From: CAZJCK01 sp964544635
GTDB taxonomy: Bacteria; Zixibacteria; MSB-5A5; GN15; FEB-12
Assembly: GCA_964544635.1 (NCBI GenBank)
Contig: CAZJCK010000022.1
Coordinates: 1 to 47,072 of the forward strand
Reading direction: 5' to 3'
Length of the DNA: 47,072 nt
In this document: piece after piece, positions 1 through 8,592 of the stretch
How the letters are laid out: each line of letters opens with the position of its first letter
Numbering within the stretch: position 1 is the stretch's first letter
Translations under genes and position numbers: made by a program
The notes under the pieces: model-generated
What the model was told of the DNA's origin: nothing
Database searches by the model: none
Seen by the model: only the letters and a program-made list of their open reading frames with translations

Positions 1-257
1 CGCTTAACCATAATGCGACCGGCAGGCCGAGGCAAATCTTCGATGACAGCGCTGACCGGCCGAATATTCTTCGGGCGGTTTAGATTATCTATCAATCGAG
101 GAGGCTTCGGTTAGAGTCGCTAAACGGCCCTACCGCCCTATCACCCAACAGCTTAGGCGAAGGAGATTCTTGCCGCGCCCCTTGCCAGATTCGCTGTTGG
201 AGCGTTTATTGCCGTTGATTAGACAAAAGAGAACGACTGACCAATTGGAGGTGTGAT
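1..257. other. Region upstream of the aminotransferase gene, no recognisable gene
   Basis: No protein or RNA gene could be recognised here. The first 114 bases are open in plus frame 1 and end with TAG at 112-114. The 37 residues they would encode match nothing I know, so this could be the tail of a gene lying to the left or simply non-coding. The right half carries the promoter candidate and ribosome site of the next gene. Confidence 0.4.
182..210 (+). promoter_or_regulatory. Candidate sigma70 promoter of the aminotransferase gene
   Basis: TTGCCA at 182-187 and TTTATT at 205-210 are separated by 17 bases. The -35 matches the consensus at 5 of 6 positions and the -10 at 4 of 6. Transcription would begin near 217, giving a leader of about 40 bases. 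The leader ends in a strong ribosome site (GGAGGTG) 5-6 bases before the ATG at 258. This rests on pattern only. Confidence 0.35.
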
Positions 258-1541
258 ATGACCGTAAATCCGGCGACCATCAAACCGACCGCGGGCTTCT
301 CGGATCTGACCGACAAGCAGGTCTTTGACTTTGAGCGCGAGTTCGGGGCGCATCATTATGGCCGGATCGGCCTGGCAGTACGCAAGGCTGAGGGGGTCTG
401 GTTGTACGACTCCGAGAACAGCAAATACCTGGACTGCCTGGCGGCCTATTCAGCGGCCAACCAGGGGCACCATCATCCAGTGATCGTGAAGGCACTGGTC
501 GACGCCCTGCAGGGCTCGTATGCGTCGGTGATCTCAAATGTTGTCTACACCGACTCGCTGGCGGTTTTCCTGAAGCGTATCGCCACCCTCATCCCGACGC
601 TGGCGCCTCGATTCAGCGGGTCGGGCAACAAGGTGTTGCCGAAAAACGGTGGCGTGGAGTCGGTGGAAACGGCAATCAAGGCGGCCCGCAAGTTTGGCTG
701 CAAGCACAAAGGGATCGAGGACGGCAAGCAGGAGATTATCGTTTTTCACAATAACTTCCACGGTCGGACGTCGTCGGTTGTATCGTTCTCGACAACGGAC
801 AAGTATAAGGAAGGGTTCGGCCCGTTGACGCAGGGGTTCACGTCGGTACCGTTCGGCGACCTCGAAGCGGTCAAGCAGGCCGTGCACAAGAATACCTGTG
901 CCATCCTGGTGGAACCGTCGCAGGGTGAGGGCGGCATGTACATCCCGCCGTCCGGTTTCCTCGAAGGACTGCGCAAAGTTGCCGATGACAACGACCTGAT
1001 GCTGATCTTCGACGAAATCCAGGTGGGGCTGGGTCGGACCGGCAAGATGTTCTGTTTCGAGCATGAGAATGTCGTGCCCGACGGTATCATCCTCGGCAAG
1101 GCGATCTCCGGCGGCCTGGTGCCGTTGTCGGTGTTCGTAACCAACGGTGAAATCATGGATATGATCTTCCAGCCGGGAACCGACGGTTCGACATATGGCG
1201 GCTATCCGCTGGCCTGCGTAGCCGGCAATGCGGCGCTCGATGTTATCGTGAACGAGAAGCTGGCTGAAAACTCGGCGAAGATGGGTGAAATCCTCAAGAA
1301 AAAGATTCAGGATGTAGCGGCGCGATCGTCGCATGTCAAGGAAGTGCGTGGTCGCGGCCTGTTCATCGGTATCGAGGTCAAGAGCGGCGACGCCATGGCG
1401 TATTGTCGGAAACTGCTGGATCTCGGTCTTCTGGCGAACGATTCGCATGGGCACACGATACGAATCTCTCCCCCGCTGATTCTCGATGAATCGGGGATCG
1501 ATTACATTGTTGAACGGCTGGAAAAGGTGCTGATCGACTAA
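258..1541 (+). CDS. rocD: Class III PLP aminotransferase, ornithine--oxo-acid transaminase-like
   Basis: This 427-residue protein is a fold-type I, class III aminotransferase. Visible landmarks are the glycine-rich cofactor region, the FDEIQVGLGRTG block with the PLP-pyridine aspartate at about D252, and the Schiff-base lysine at about K281 in LGKAISGG. Length and motifs fit ornithine aminotransferase, which converts ornithine and 2-oxoglutarate to glutamate semialdehyde and glutamate in the cytoplasm. Other class III enzymes (acetylornithine, 4-aminobutyrate or lysine aminotransferases) cannot be fully excluded from motifs alone. The ATG at 258 is preceded by a strong GGAGGTG ribosome site. 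The gene stands alone on the plus strand, converges on the EamA gene and ends in a hairpin terminator. No arginine or proline genes are adjacent, so the pathway assignment is by family only. Confidence 0.8.
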   Translation: MTVNPATIKPTAGFSDLTDKQVFDFEREFGAHHYGRIGLAVRKAEGVWLYDSENSKYLDCLAAYSAANQGHHHPVIVKALVDALQGSYASVISNVVYTDSLAVFLKRIATLIPTLAPRFSGSGNKVLPKNGGVESVETAIKAARKFGCKHKGIEDGKQEIIVFHNNFHGRTSSVVSFSTTDKYKEGFGPLTQGFTSVPFGDLEAVKQAVHKNTCAILVEPSQGEGGMYIPPSGFLEGLRKVADDNDLMLIFDEIQVGLGRTGKMFCFEHENVVPDGIILGKAISGGLVPLSVFVTNGEIMDMIFQPGTDGSTYGGYPLACVAGNAALDVIVNEKLAENSAKMGEILKKKIQDVAARSSHVKEVRGRGLFIGIEVKSGDAMAYCRKLLDLGLLANDSHGHTIRISPPLILDESGIDYIVERLEKVLID

Positions 1542-1558
1542 GTTACGTTTGAGGATTG

Positions 1559-2524
1559 TTATAAACGGCGGCTCGCTTGCGGGTCGCCGTTTTTTTGCGG
1601 CATTGCCACCGTACGCCTTGAGACGGCGCCGACATAAATGGCGGTGAGGGTTATAGCGGCGCCCAACAGCTGCATGAGGCTGAGCTGTTCGTCGAAGTAA
1701 AACCATCCCCAGACTGTGGCGAGGACGGGCTGCAACAGGAGGAGCAATCCGGCGCGCGAAGCGGGGATCTTAGGCAGGGCCGACGATATCCCCCACCAGG
1801 CAAGGCCCTGCACGAAGAACCCCAGGAGCAAGAGGATGACCCAGGAGTAGGTATCGGGTGGGGCGTATGTCTCGCCTTCGATCAGGCCGGTGAGAAACAG
1901 GAAGATACTCGAGAAGATCGAAACCCAGGCCATCATACTGAGGGTACCGACACCGTGGGAGCGGTTGCCGCCGACGCGCAGGGTGACGATGTAGGAAGCG
2001 TAGAACAAACCGGTCGCGAGGCCGAAGGCGACGCCGGCGATATAGGTTTCGTTGAAATGAAAGTCGGAACCGATACCGACGAGCAGGACCACCCCGCCGA
2101 TAGCGCTGACGGCGGCGGCCATGAAGCGCAAGGTGAGGCGCTCCTTGAAGACGACGGTGCTGAGAACGGCGGTGGCAAAGACCTGGGTGTTGGCGAGGAT
2201 GGTGGCAATGCCGGCGCCGGCCAGGAAGATGGAGCGATGCCAGACGAAGAGGTCGCCGCAAAAAAGAAAGCCGGCGAGGGCGGCGACGGGCAGGATGCGC
2301 TTGTCGATTTTAAGGGAACGCCCGGTCACGGCGCAGATCATGAAGAGAAAGAGGCCGCCTGTAAAAGTGCGCCAGAAACCGATGGCGGTGGCGCCGACGC
2401 GGGCGTCGAGGGCTTTCACCAGAATCGGGGCGAAGCTGATCAGGAGGGCACCGAGGATGATGACGCTGTAATAGAAGGCGATGCTGCGGGGCGGGTTGGC
2501 GGTGGGCGGCGAAGTCGTCGCCAC
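1559..2524 (-). CDS. EamA/DMT-superfamily permease (drug/metabolite transporter)
   Basis: The 321-residue product is almost entirely hydrophobic, with about ten membrane segments arranged as two EamA repeats. Examples are the segments around residues 18-36 and 268-300. EamA transporters move amino acids, sugars-phosphate or other metabolites across the inner membrane; the substrate cannot be read from the sequence. The start is GTG (2522-2524), immediately after the rodA stop at 2525-2527, with an AGGA ribosome site inside the rodA end. Its last dozen codons double as the terminator of the convergent aminotransferase gene. It is the last gene of the long minus-strand run and is probably co-transcribed with rodA rather than functionally tied to it. 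Confidence 0.85.
   Translation of the reverse strand: MATTSPPTANPPRSIAFYYSVIILGALLISFAPILVKALDARVGATAIGFWRTFTGGLFLFMICAVTGRSLKIDKRILPVAALAGFLFCGDLFVWHRSIFLAGAGIATILANTQVFATAVLSTVVFKERLTLRFMAAAVSAIGGVVLLVGIGSDFHFNETYIAGVAFGLATGLFYASYIVTLRVGGNRSHGVGTLSMMAWVSIFSSIFLFLTGLIEGETYAPPDTYSWVILLLLGFFVQGLAWWGISSALPKIPASRAGLLLLLQPVLATVWGWFYFDEQLSLMQLLGAAITLTAIYVGAVSRRTVAMPQKNGDPQASRRL
1563..1597 (+). terminator. Rho-independent terminator of the aminotransferase gene
   Basis: AAACGGCG at 1563-1570 pairs with CGCCGTTT at 1585-1592, and a run of T continues to 1596. The stem is GC-rich with an uninterrupted U tract, as expected for an intrinsic terminator reading rightward. It lies wholly inside the last codons of the convergent EamA gene. 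The complementary A-rich flank on the left is short, so leftward termination looks weaker. Confidence 0.75.
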
Positions 2525-3742
2525 TTAGTATTCCTGCCAGTAGTAGTCGGCCATGACGAGGAGACCGACGAGTACCCAGGTAAGGACGAGCGAGGTGCCG
2601 CCGTAGCTTACAAACGGCAGGGCGAGACCGGTTACAGGCATGAAGCCGAGGGTCATACCGATGTTGACGAAAAACTGGAACATGAGAATGGCGGTGGCGC
2701 CGGCAGCGACGAGCGAGAGAAACCGGGAGCGGCAGCGGGCGGCGATCTGAACACCGCGGACGAAGATGTAGGTGAACAGGGCAACAACAATGAGCGCGCC
2801 CCACAGGCCGAACTCTTCGCCGAGCACCGAGAAGATGAAGTCGGTGTGACGCTCGGGGAGGAACTCAAGGCGGGCCTGGGAGCCTTCCATCAGACCTTTC
2901 CCCCATATACCGCCGGAGCCAATGGCGATTTTCGACTGGATGATCTGGTAACCGGCGCCACGCGGGTCGCGTCCGGGATCGAGAAATGTCAGGATGCGGA
3001 GTTTCTGGTACTCGGCCAGTTTATTCCAGATAAACGGCGTAATGGCGCCGAAGGCGAGGTTAGCGGTGACGGTCATGATACCGAAGAGGACGCCGGGGCG
3101 GATGGTGAACAACAGAACCAGCAGGACGACGAAATAGATTGCCCAGGCGAGCCAGTGTGACGCCGTCACCAGCGATGCGATTGGTGATAGGATGAAAGCG
3201 AGGTACCAGGGTGACAGGCCGGACCAGAACCAGAGGGCGAAGAGCACGACCCAGAAGACCAGCGAGGTCCCGAGGTCCGGCTGCTTGAGTATGAGCGCGA
3301 CCGGAATGATGACCAAAAGCGCCGACGCGACAAGCCGTCGCTTCGATGTCACGGGTAGTTTGGTGTATGCCAAAAAGCGTGCGAGTGCCAGAAGTATGGC
3401 CAGTTTGGCGACATCCGAAGGTGCCAGGTTTATGGGTCCGAAACTGAACCAGCGGGAGGCGCCCATCTTGGCGCTGCCGATAAAGAGCACGAGGATGAGC
3501 AGCAGAATGGCGATACCGTAGAAGAGGTAGGCGCCGAAGTCGAGGAGTCGAACCGGCAGATGGATGGTGAGCAGGAAGGCGACCAGGGCCAGACCCAGCC
3601 AGAGCGACTGCCGCTCGTAGAAGGTGCGTTCGAAGGCGGAGTCGGAGAAGTGTTGCGCCGACATGATCATGAGGATGCCGATCAGCGACAGTGTCAGAGC
3701 GGCGCCGACCAGTTTCCAGTCGAGCTGGCGATAGTCGAGCAT
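2525..3742 (-). CDS. rodA: Rod shape-determining peptidoglycan polymerase RodA
   Basis: This 405-residue multi-pass protein belongs to the FtsW/RodA/SpoVE (SEDS) family of glycosyltransferases. SEDS proteins polymerise lipid II in the inner membrane together with a class B penicillin-binding protein. About ten hydrophobic helices are visible. The conserved C-terminal region includes GFMPVTGLALPFVSYGGTS, which is diagnostic of the family. Its ATG overlaps the stop of the PBP2 gene by one base (TGATG), indicating translational coupling with its natural partner. RodA rather than FtsW is inferred from the PBP2 and MreC/D neighbours. It is somewhat longer than the usual 370 residues, with no obvious extra domain. 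Confidence 0.95.
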   Translation of the reverse strand: MLDYRQLDWKLVGAALTLSLIGILMIMSAQHFSDSAFERTFYERQSLWLGLALVAFLLTIHLPVRLLDFGAYLFYGIAILLLILVLFIGSAKMGASRWFSFGPINLAPSDVAKLAILLALARFLAYTKLPVTSKRRLVASALLVIIPVALILKQPDLGTSLVFWVVLFALWFWSGLSPWYLAFILSPIASLVTASHWLAWAIYFVVLLVLLFTIRPGVLFGIMTVTANLAFGAITPFIWNKLAEYQKLRILTFLDPGRDPRGAGYQIIQSKIAIGSGGIWGKGLMEGSQARLEFLPERHTDFIFSVLGEEFGLWGALIVVALFTYIFVRGVQIAARCRSRFLSLVAAGATAILMFQFFVNIGMTLGFMPVTGLALPFVSYGGTSLVLTWVLVGLLVMADYYWQEY

Positions 3743-5652
3743 CAGTTGGCCTCCTCCCCCCCACTCATGGCGGTCGACACGGCAGCGCCGGCGCCGGCGG
3801 CCGTCTGCCCGGTCGAGGTATCGATAATCTTTTGAGCGGTGCCGGGGGATTCATCCATCTTCGGCGGCAGGAGCTCCATGCGTTTTTCCATGAAGGAACG
3901 GATGACCTGTCCGACCAGCGGCGCAGCGATATCGGAACCATGCCCGGAGTTTTCAACGATAGCGGCGACGACGATTTGCGGATTCTCGAGGGGCGCGACA
4001 CCGACAAACCAGGAATGGTTCTCACCGTGCGGGTTCTCGGCAGTACCGGTCTTGCCGCCGATGGAGTAAAACTTGTTGCGAAGACGTCGCGCCGTGCCGT
4101 GTTCACCTTCGACAACGAGCCGGAGGCCTTCCTCGAGGACGCGCATGGTGGACGAGGAGAACGGCAGCCGAAAGCTGACTTCCGGGTTGACAATTTCTTC
4201 GCTGCCATCGGGGTGAACGATGCGCTTGAGAATGTGCGGGCGGTACACGATACCGTCGTTGGCCAGGCCGCAGAAGAACTGCGCAACCTGCAATGGCGTG
4301 GTGAGCAGTTCGCCCTGGCCGATCGAGTTGTTCAATACCAGACCGCGAGTCCAGCCGTTCTTGCCGTAGCGCCGATCGTAATACTTGGTCGTCGGGTTGA
4401 GACCGGCGGCTTCGTTGGGCAGGTCGATGCCGGTCGGTTTGCCGAAGCCGCAGGCGGCATAGTAGTCGGCGAGACGGTCGATGCCGAGTTTCAGGCCGAT
4501 CTGGTAGAGATAGGTATCACAGGACTGCTCAAGGGCATGGACCGCTGTCAGCTGGCCGTGGCCGCGTTCCAGCCAGCAGCCAAAGAAGCGGTTGCCGAAC
4601 TGGTAACCGCCAACGCACGGTTTCAACGTGGTAGTCTCGGTGACGAGGCCTTCTTCGAGGGCGGCGCCGACGGTGACAAACTTGGTGGTGGAGCCGGGCG
4701 GATACAGACCGGTGAGCGGTCGGTTCAGGAGCGGATGGTTGGTATCGGACGATATTTCCTCCCAGACTTCCTGTGGAATGACACCGGAGAAGATGTTGGC
4801 GTCGTAGCCGGGGTACGAGGTCATGGCGAGCACTTCGCCGTTGCGCGGGTCGATGGCGACGACAGCGCCGCAGCAGAAGGTATCGAGGGCGGCCACGGCG
4901 TCGCGTTGCAAGTCATAGTCGATGGTAAGGTGGAGATCCTGGCCGGGGACGGCCGGGATCGGCGCTCGATCAGCGTAGGCGCCCAGAATCTGGCCGGAGG
5001 CCGAGACCTCGATGTAAGCGGTGCCTTCCTGGCCGCGCAGGAGGTGGTCATAGTGTTTTTCGAGGCCCTTCTTGCCGATCATGCTGCCGAGACGATACTC
5101 GCTCTCCCCCAGCCGCTGGCGTTCCTCTTCGGAGACTTCGCCAACAAAGCCGGTAAAGGACTCGGCGCCGAGGGAGTCCTCGTATTTGCGAACGCGCTCC
5201 ATCTGGTAGACGACACCGGGGAAGCGTCGCGCCTGTTCCTCGAGGACGGCGACGACTTCAAACGGGATGTCGCGCTTGACTGGTGCCGGCTGGTTGCGGC
5301 TGACGATGTTCTTCTGGATCCGTTTGCGGATCTGAGTCGAATCGAGGCTGATCAGGTTCGCCAGGTTGGGCAGGGTGGAGTCACGGTCCTCTTCGGCGGG
5401 GACGACCGAGAGGGTGTAGGAGGGGCGATTGTCGATAATGACTTTCCCGAAACGGTCGTAGACAACACCGCGCCGCGGCACGATCGGAAGGACGCGAATC
5501 CGGTTGAATTCCGACTGCTGCGCCATTTCGGCGTGTTCGACCACCTGCAGGCGGACCAGTCCGACGAGCAAGATGAGCACCATGGCGATGATGACGGTCA
5601 CGGCGACGGCCTGGCGTCCGGCGAGCGTAATCTTTCCCTTTTCAGCAGTCAT
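3742..5652 (-). CDS. mrdA: Penicillin-binding protein 2, peptidoglycan transpeptidase
   Basis: This 636-residue class B PBP cross-links peptidoglycan during cell elongation. An N-terminal membrane anchor (about 15-35) is followed by a PBP dimerisation domain and a C-terminal transpeptidase domain. All three catalytic motifs are present: STTK with the nucleophile at about S321, SCD at about 377-379 (the PBP2 version of SxN), and KTG at about 534-536. The last 40 residues are a low-complexity tail rich in alanine, glycine and threonine. The gene follows mreD by 12 bases and overlaps rodA by one base. The motif set and context make an assignment to the elongasome PBP2 firm. Confidence 0.95.
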   Translation of the reverse strand: MTAEKGKITLAGRQAVAVTVIIAMVLILLVGLVRLQVVEHAEMAQQSEFNRIRVLPIVPRRGVVYDRFGKVIIDNRPSYTLSVVPAEEDRDSTLPNLANLISLDSTQIRKRIQKNIVSRNQPAPVKRDIPFEVVAVLEEQARRFPGVVYQMERVRKYEDSLGAESFTGFVGEVSEEERQRLGESEYRLGSMIGKKGLEKHYDHLLRGQEGTAYIEVSASGQILGAYADRAPIPAVPGQDLHLTIDYDLQRDAVAALDTFCCGAVVAIDPRNGEVLAMTSYPGYDANIFSGVIPQEVWEEISSDTNHPLLNRPLTGLYPPGSTTKFVTVGAALEEGLVTETTTLKPCVGGYQFGNRFFGCWLERGHGQLTAVHALEQSCDTYLYQIGLKLGIDRLADYYAACGFGKPTGIDLPNEAAGLNPTTKYYDRRYGKNGWTRGLVLNNSIGQGELLTTPLQVAQFFCGLANDGIVYRPHILKRIVHPDGSEEIVNPEVSFRLPFSSSTMRVLEEGLRLVVEGEHGTARRLRNKFYSIGGKTGTAENPHGENHSWFVGVAPLENPQIVVAAIVENSGHGSDIAAPLVGQVIRSFMEKRMELLPPKMDESPGTAQKIIDTSTGQTAAGAGAAVSTAMSGGEEAN

Positions 5653-5664
5653 ATATCTTTATAC

Positions 5665-6153
5665 TCAGAAAATCGACTTTATGCGTTTCCAGCTGAGATG
5701 TCCTTCCTTGAAGAGGAAGAAAATCCAGGCTACGGCGGTTGTATAGACGGCGACGAGCGGTGTTACCGCCCAGATTTCATGGAACAGGCGTTCGGGGCGC
5801 ATGATCAGGACGGCGAGAATGGTGTGGGTCAGTACGCCGCCGAGCATGAGATAGAGCTTGGACCACATCGAGGCGAGGTTGAGGCGCTCCCGGAGTTGGA
5901 CGGCGGCAAGGGCGACGGCGGCCAGCGCGAGGGCATGCCAGCCGAGGGTCGACGGATCGCCGGCATAGGCGACGAGGCCGGCGAAGAAGCCGAACCAGAT
6001 GGCGACGTCTTCGGTCTTGTAGACGGCGACGGCGATGACCATGAGCGCCGCCAGGTTCAGCCAGACGGCGCCGATCTGTGTCGGTTCGATCAGGATGACG
6101 TGGTAGGTTGCCAGCAGCAACAGGTAGAGTATGTAGGGTATCAGACGTGTCAT
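5665..6153 (-). CDS. mreD: Rod shape-determining protein MreD
   Basis: A 162-residue, very hydrophobic protein with about five membrane helices, matching MreD in size and topology. MreD is an inner-membrane component of the elongasome that acts with MreC. The sequence itself is poorly conserved in this family, so the call rests on hydrophobicity, length and position. Its ATG overlaps the mreC stop by four bases (ATGA), and the PBP2 gene follows 12 bases later. The C-terminus carries a short basic tail that would face the cytoplasm. Confidence 0.85.
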   Translation of the reverse strand: MTRLIPYILYLLLLATYHVILIEPTQIGAVWLNLAALMVIAVAVYKTEDVAIWFGFFAGLVAYAGDPSTLGWHALALAAVALAAVQLRERLNLASMWSKLYLMLGGVLTHTILAVLIMRPERLFHEIWAVTPLVAVYTTAVAWIFFLFKEGHLSWKRIKSIF

Positions 6154-6941
6154 GGTGTCATCGGCTGGAGGATGAAAACTTCCTCGATTGAAAAAAAGTT
6201 GGCGGCCGGTGTAATGTCGACTTCGGCGAACGGCTCTTCTTCCGGGAAATTGACATTGGCGACGGTACCGACAACGAGGCCGGCGGGATAGACGCCGCCG
6301 AGGCCACTGGACACAACGGTGTCGCCGATCTGTACCTGTCCCTGTACGGGAAAGTTGTCGAGGATCATGTTACCGTCGGGTTCGGTTTTGACTATCCCCA
6401 TTTCACGGGATTCGGCTATGCGGGCGGCGACACGGTTGGCCGGGTCGGTGAGAAGCTGGACATGGGCGAACTCGTCGCTCACCCAGGTAATGCGTCCGAC
6501 CAGACCCTGCTGATTGATGACGGAGAAATCGACCGCGATGCCGTCCTTTGCACCCAGGTTGATGACGACGGCGATCGGGTAGCTGCCGCCTTCGACCGAC
6601 ATGACCTTGGCGGGGACGAGACTGTAGGCGACCGGTGGTTCGAAGCCGAGAATAGAACGGAGGCGGAGATTTTCGCGCGCCATTTCCTCGGCCAGCTCGA
6701 CCTGGAGGGTCATTTCCATGATGGTGGCGCGCAGCCCCTCACTGCGCTCAGCTTCGCTGGTGAGGGCGGAAACTTCCTTCTGGACGTAGAAGGGGGCGTA
6801 GTACAGAGTGGACAGGATAGCCTGGCTGACGGTGCTGTTAACGGCCGGTATATGGATGATCAACAGCAGCGACAGCAGGATAATCAACGACAGGTTGATC
6901 AGGCGCCAATGCTTGGGGAAAAGCGACGAGATCCAGTTCAT
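6150..6941 (-). CDS. mreC: Rod shape-determining protein MreC
   Basis: The 263-residue product has an N-terminal membrane helix (about 15-33), a coiled coil (about 60-100) and a beta-rich periplasmic domain. The latter contains the characteristic segments GLVGRI and VVSSGLGGVYPAGLVVGTV. MreC scaffolds the elongasome and contacts PBP2. The gene is coupled to mreD by a four-base overlap and is preceded by the ptsN-like gene at 31 bases. In most genomes mreB precedes mreC; here it does not, so the actin homologue must be encoded elsewhere or be missing. Confidence 0.93.
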   Translation of the reverse strand: MNWISSLFPKHWRLINLSLIILLSLLLIIHIPAVNSTVSQAILSTLYYAPFYVQKEVSALTSEAERSEGLRATIMEMTLQVELAEEMARENLRLRSILGFEPPVAYSLVPAKVMSVEGGSYPIAVVINLGAKDGIAVDFSVINQQGLVGRITWVSDEFAHVQLLTDPANRVAARIAESREMGIVKTEPDGNMILDNFPVQGQVQIGDTVVSSGLGGVYPAGLVVGTVANVNFPEEEPFAEVDITPAANFFSIEEVFILQPMTP

Positions 6942-6972
6942 GCACCCTGGCTTCCCTGCCGGGCGTCTGGCT

Positions 6973-7425
6973 TCAATTGACGTTGTCGATCAGCGCCAGT
7001 ACATCTCCGGGGGAAGTAGCCTCCTGTAACTTGTTGCGATTCTCTTCCGACTTCATCAAGTACGAAAGTCGTGCCATCACGTTCAGGTGAGCGCCGATGG
7101 CGTCTTCCGGTGCGGCGATCAAGAAGAACAGGTTAACCGGCTTGTGATCCATGGCGTCGAAATCGATACCGTCGTCATGACGACCAAACGCAATAACGAT
7201 GCCCTTGACGGCGCGGGTCTTGGCGTGCGGGAAGGCGACGCCATAGCCGACACCGGTGGTGACCAGTTTTTCTCGTTCAATGATGTCCGAGAGGAGCTGG
7301 TCCCGGTCCTGGACGATACTGGAGTTGGCAACCAGGTCGACCAGTTCCTCAATCGCCTCATCTTTAGTTTTCGACTTCATATCGAAAGTTATTAAGCTCT
7401 CATCGCAAAACTTAGACAGTTTCAT
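6973..7425 (-). CDS. ptsN: PTS EIIA domain protein, nitrogen/fructose type
   Basis: This 150-residue single-domain protein matches PTS EIIA of the fructose/mannitol and PtsN class. The phosphoryl-accepting histidine is about H67 in GVAFPHAKT, and the family pattern GVGYGVAFPH is intact. No EIIB, EIIC, HPr or EI gene lies in the window, so a regulatory PtsN-like role is more likely than sugar uptake. The ATG at 7425 follows the Trm112-like gene by 14 bases with a GGAAG ribosome site. It is coupled by position to the mre genes, an order worth noting because it could link carbon or nitrogen status to cell elongation. That link is inference only. Confidence 0.85.
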   Translation of the reverse strand: MKLSKFCDESLITFDMKSKTKDEAIEELVDLVANSSIVQDRDQLLSDIIEREKLVTTGVGYGVAFPHAKTRAVKGIVIAFGRHDDGIDFDAMDHKPVNLFFLIAAPEDAIGAHLNVMARLSYLMKSEENRNKLQEATSPGDVLALIDNVN

Positions 7426-7439
7426 CGACTACTTCCTTA

Positions 7440-7607
7440 TCACAGTTTGTCAGCTTCGTCGACCAGCAGTACCGGTATTCCATCTGATACAGGATAAGCC
7501 AGCTTGCACTTATTGCAGATCAAGCGGTCGTCGGCCTCGTTATATTCCAGTTTCCCTTTACACTGGGGGCAAACCAGTTTTTCCAGCAGCTTTTCCGGCA
7601 GTGCCAT
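7440..7607 (-). CDS. Trm112-like zinc-binding protein (UPF0434 type)
   Basis: A 55-residue protein translated from ATG at 7607 to TGA at 7440-7442. It starts MALPEKLLEKLVCPQCKGKL and carries a second CxxC pair (residues 31-34), then ends in a GIPVLLVDEA-like segment. This layout is that of the Trm112/YcaR family: N-terminal LL-x-KL-x-CP-x-C, a middle zinc knuckle and a DGIP(V/I)LL motif. Eukaryotic Trm112 activates methyltransferases. The role of bacterial single-domain versions is uncertain, and an association with lipid A or methyltransferase functions is only proposed. It lies 12 bases after accA and 14 before the ptsN-like gene, so it is part of the same transcript. Confidence 0.85.
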   Translation of the reverse strand: MALPEKLLEKLVCPQCKGKLEYNEADDRLICNKCKLAYPVSDGIPVLLVDEADKL

Positions 7608-7619
7608 CGTTTACCTTTC

Positions 7620-8582
7620 TTATCCCTCGGTATATTGCCCCATCTGCGAATATTTATTGATTCGCTTCATAATGAGGTCGTCAATCGATTGGGTTAGCAG
7701 TTGTTTGAGTGCCGCCATGATGTCGTCCTTGACGAATTGGGCGGCGGCTTTGGGGTCGGTGTGGGCGCCACTGGGCGGTTCCGGGATGATCTTGTCGACG
7801 ACGCCCAGTTCGAGGTTATCCGATGATGTAACCTTGAGTGCCTCGGCGGCCTCGGACGCCTTGGCGGCGTCGCGCCACAATATGGCGGCACAGCCTTCGG
7901 GCGAGATCACGGAGTACCAGGCGTATTGCATCATCATGACGCTATCCCCCACGCCGACACCGAGGGCACCGCCGGAGGCGCCTTCGCCAATGATGACAAC
8001 GACAATCGGTACCCGGAGGCGGGACATCTCGCGAATGTTACGGGCAATCGCCTCGGCCTGGCCGCGTTCTTCGGCACCGATACCGGGAAAGGCGCCGGGA
8101 GTATCGATCAGGACGACGACGGGGACGTTAAATTTTTCAGCCAGTTTGAACAGTCGCAGCGCCTTGCGGTAGCCTTCGGGGTGGGCCATGCCGAAGTTGC
8201 GGACGAGTTTATCCTTGGTATCGCGGCCCTTTTGCTGGCCGACGATCATAATTGGCTGACCGTCGATTCGGGCAAAACCGCCGACCATCGCCTTGTCGTC
8301 GGCATAGCCGCGATCACCGTGAAGTTCGACGAAGTCGGTGCACATAAGGCGGACATAGTCGAGGGTGTACGGTCGCTTGGGATGGCGAGAGAGTTGGACT
8401 TTCTGCCAGCGCGTCAGGTTGGAATAGACCTCGTCGCGCAGCTTCTCCAACTTCTTTTCGAGCGATTCGATCTCGCTGCCGAGTTCGACATTTTCGCCGA
8501 CTGAAAAGTCGCGCATGTCGGAGATTTTCTTCTCCAGGTCGAAAATAGGTCGCTCGAATTCGAGATAGGGGCGATCGGCCAT
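7620..8582 (-). CDS. accA: Acetyl-CoA carboxylase carboxyltransferase subunit alpha
   Basis: This 320-residue protein is the alpha half of the carboxyltransferase that moves CO2 from carboxybiotin to acetyl-CoA, forming malonyl-CoA for fatty acid synthesis. Length and the crotonase-like core fit AccA, including DTPGAFPGIGAEERGQ, GEGASGGALG and SPEGCAAILW. The N-terminal coiled region (about 10-55) is also typical. The beta subunit gene accD is not in the window. accB and accC are about 22 kb away on the same strand, so the four genes are dispersed. It follows the GT4 gene by 10 bases. Confidence 0.96.
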   Translation of the reverse strand: MADRPYLEFERPIFDLEKKISDMRDFSVGENVELGSEIESLEKKLEKLRDEVYSNLTRWQKVQLSRHPKRPYTLDYVRLMCTDFVELHGDRGYADDKAMVGGFARIDGQPIMIVGQQKGRDTKDKLVRNFGMAHPEGYRKALRLFKLAEKFNVPVVVLIDTPGAFPGIGAEERGQAEAIARNIREMSRLRVPIVVVIIGEGASGGALGVGVGDSVMMMQYAWYSVISPEGCAAILWRDAAKASEAAEALKVTSSDNLELGVVDKIIPEPPSGAHTDPKAAAQFVKDDIMAALKQLLTQSIDDLIMKRINKYSQMGQYTEG

Positions 8583-8592
8583 GATCTACGCA

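Noticed and set aside
534..1706. Minus-strand open frame of 390 codons opposite the aminotransferase
   Set aside because: Antisense shadow rich in R and H; the plus-strand protein has intact class III catalytic motifs.
1955..3160. Plus-strand open frame of 401 codons opposite EamA and rodA
   Set aside because: Antisense shadow with low-complexity acidic composition, no ribosome site and no recognisable fold.
3691..6291. Plus-strand open frame of 866 codons opposite mrdA, mreD and mreC
   Set aside because: It is the antisense shadow of three firmly identified, coupled minus-strand genes. Its composition is rich in D, G, E, V and A as expected from codon bias, and it shows no domain.
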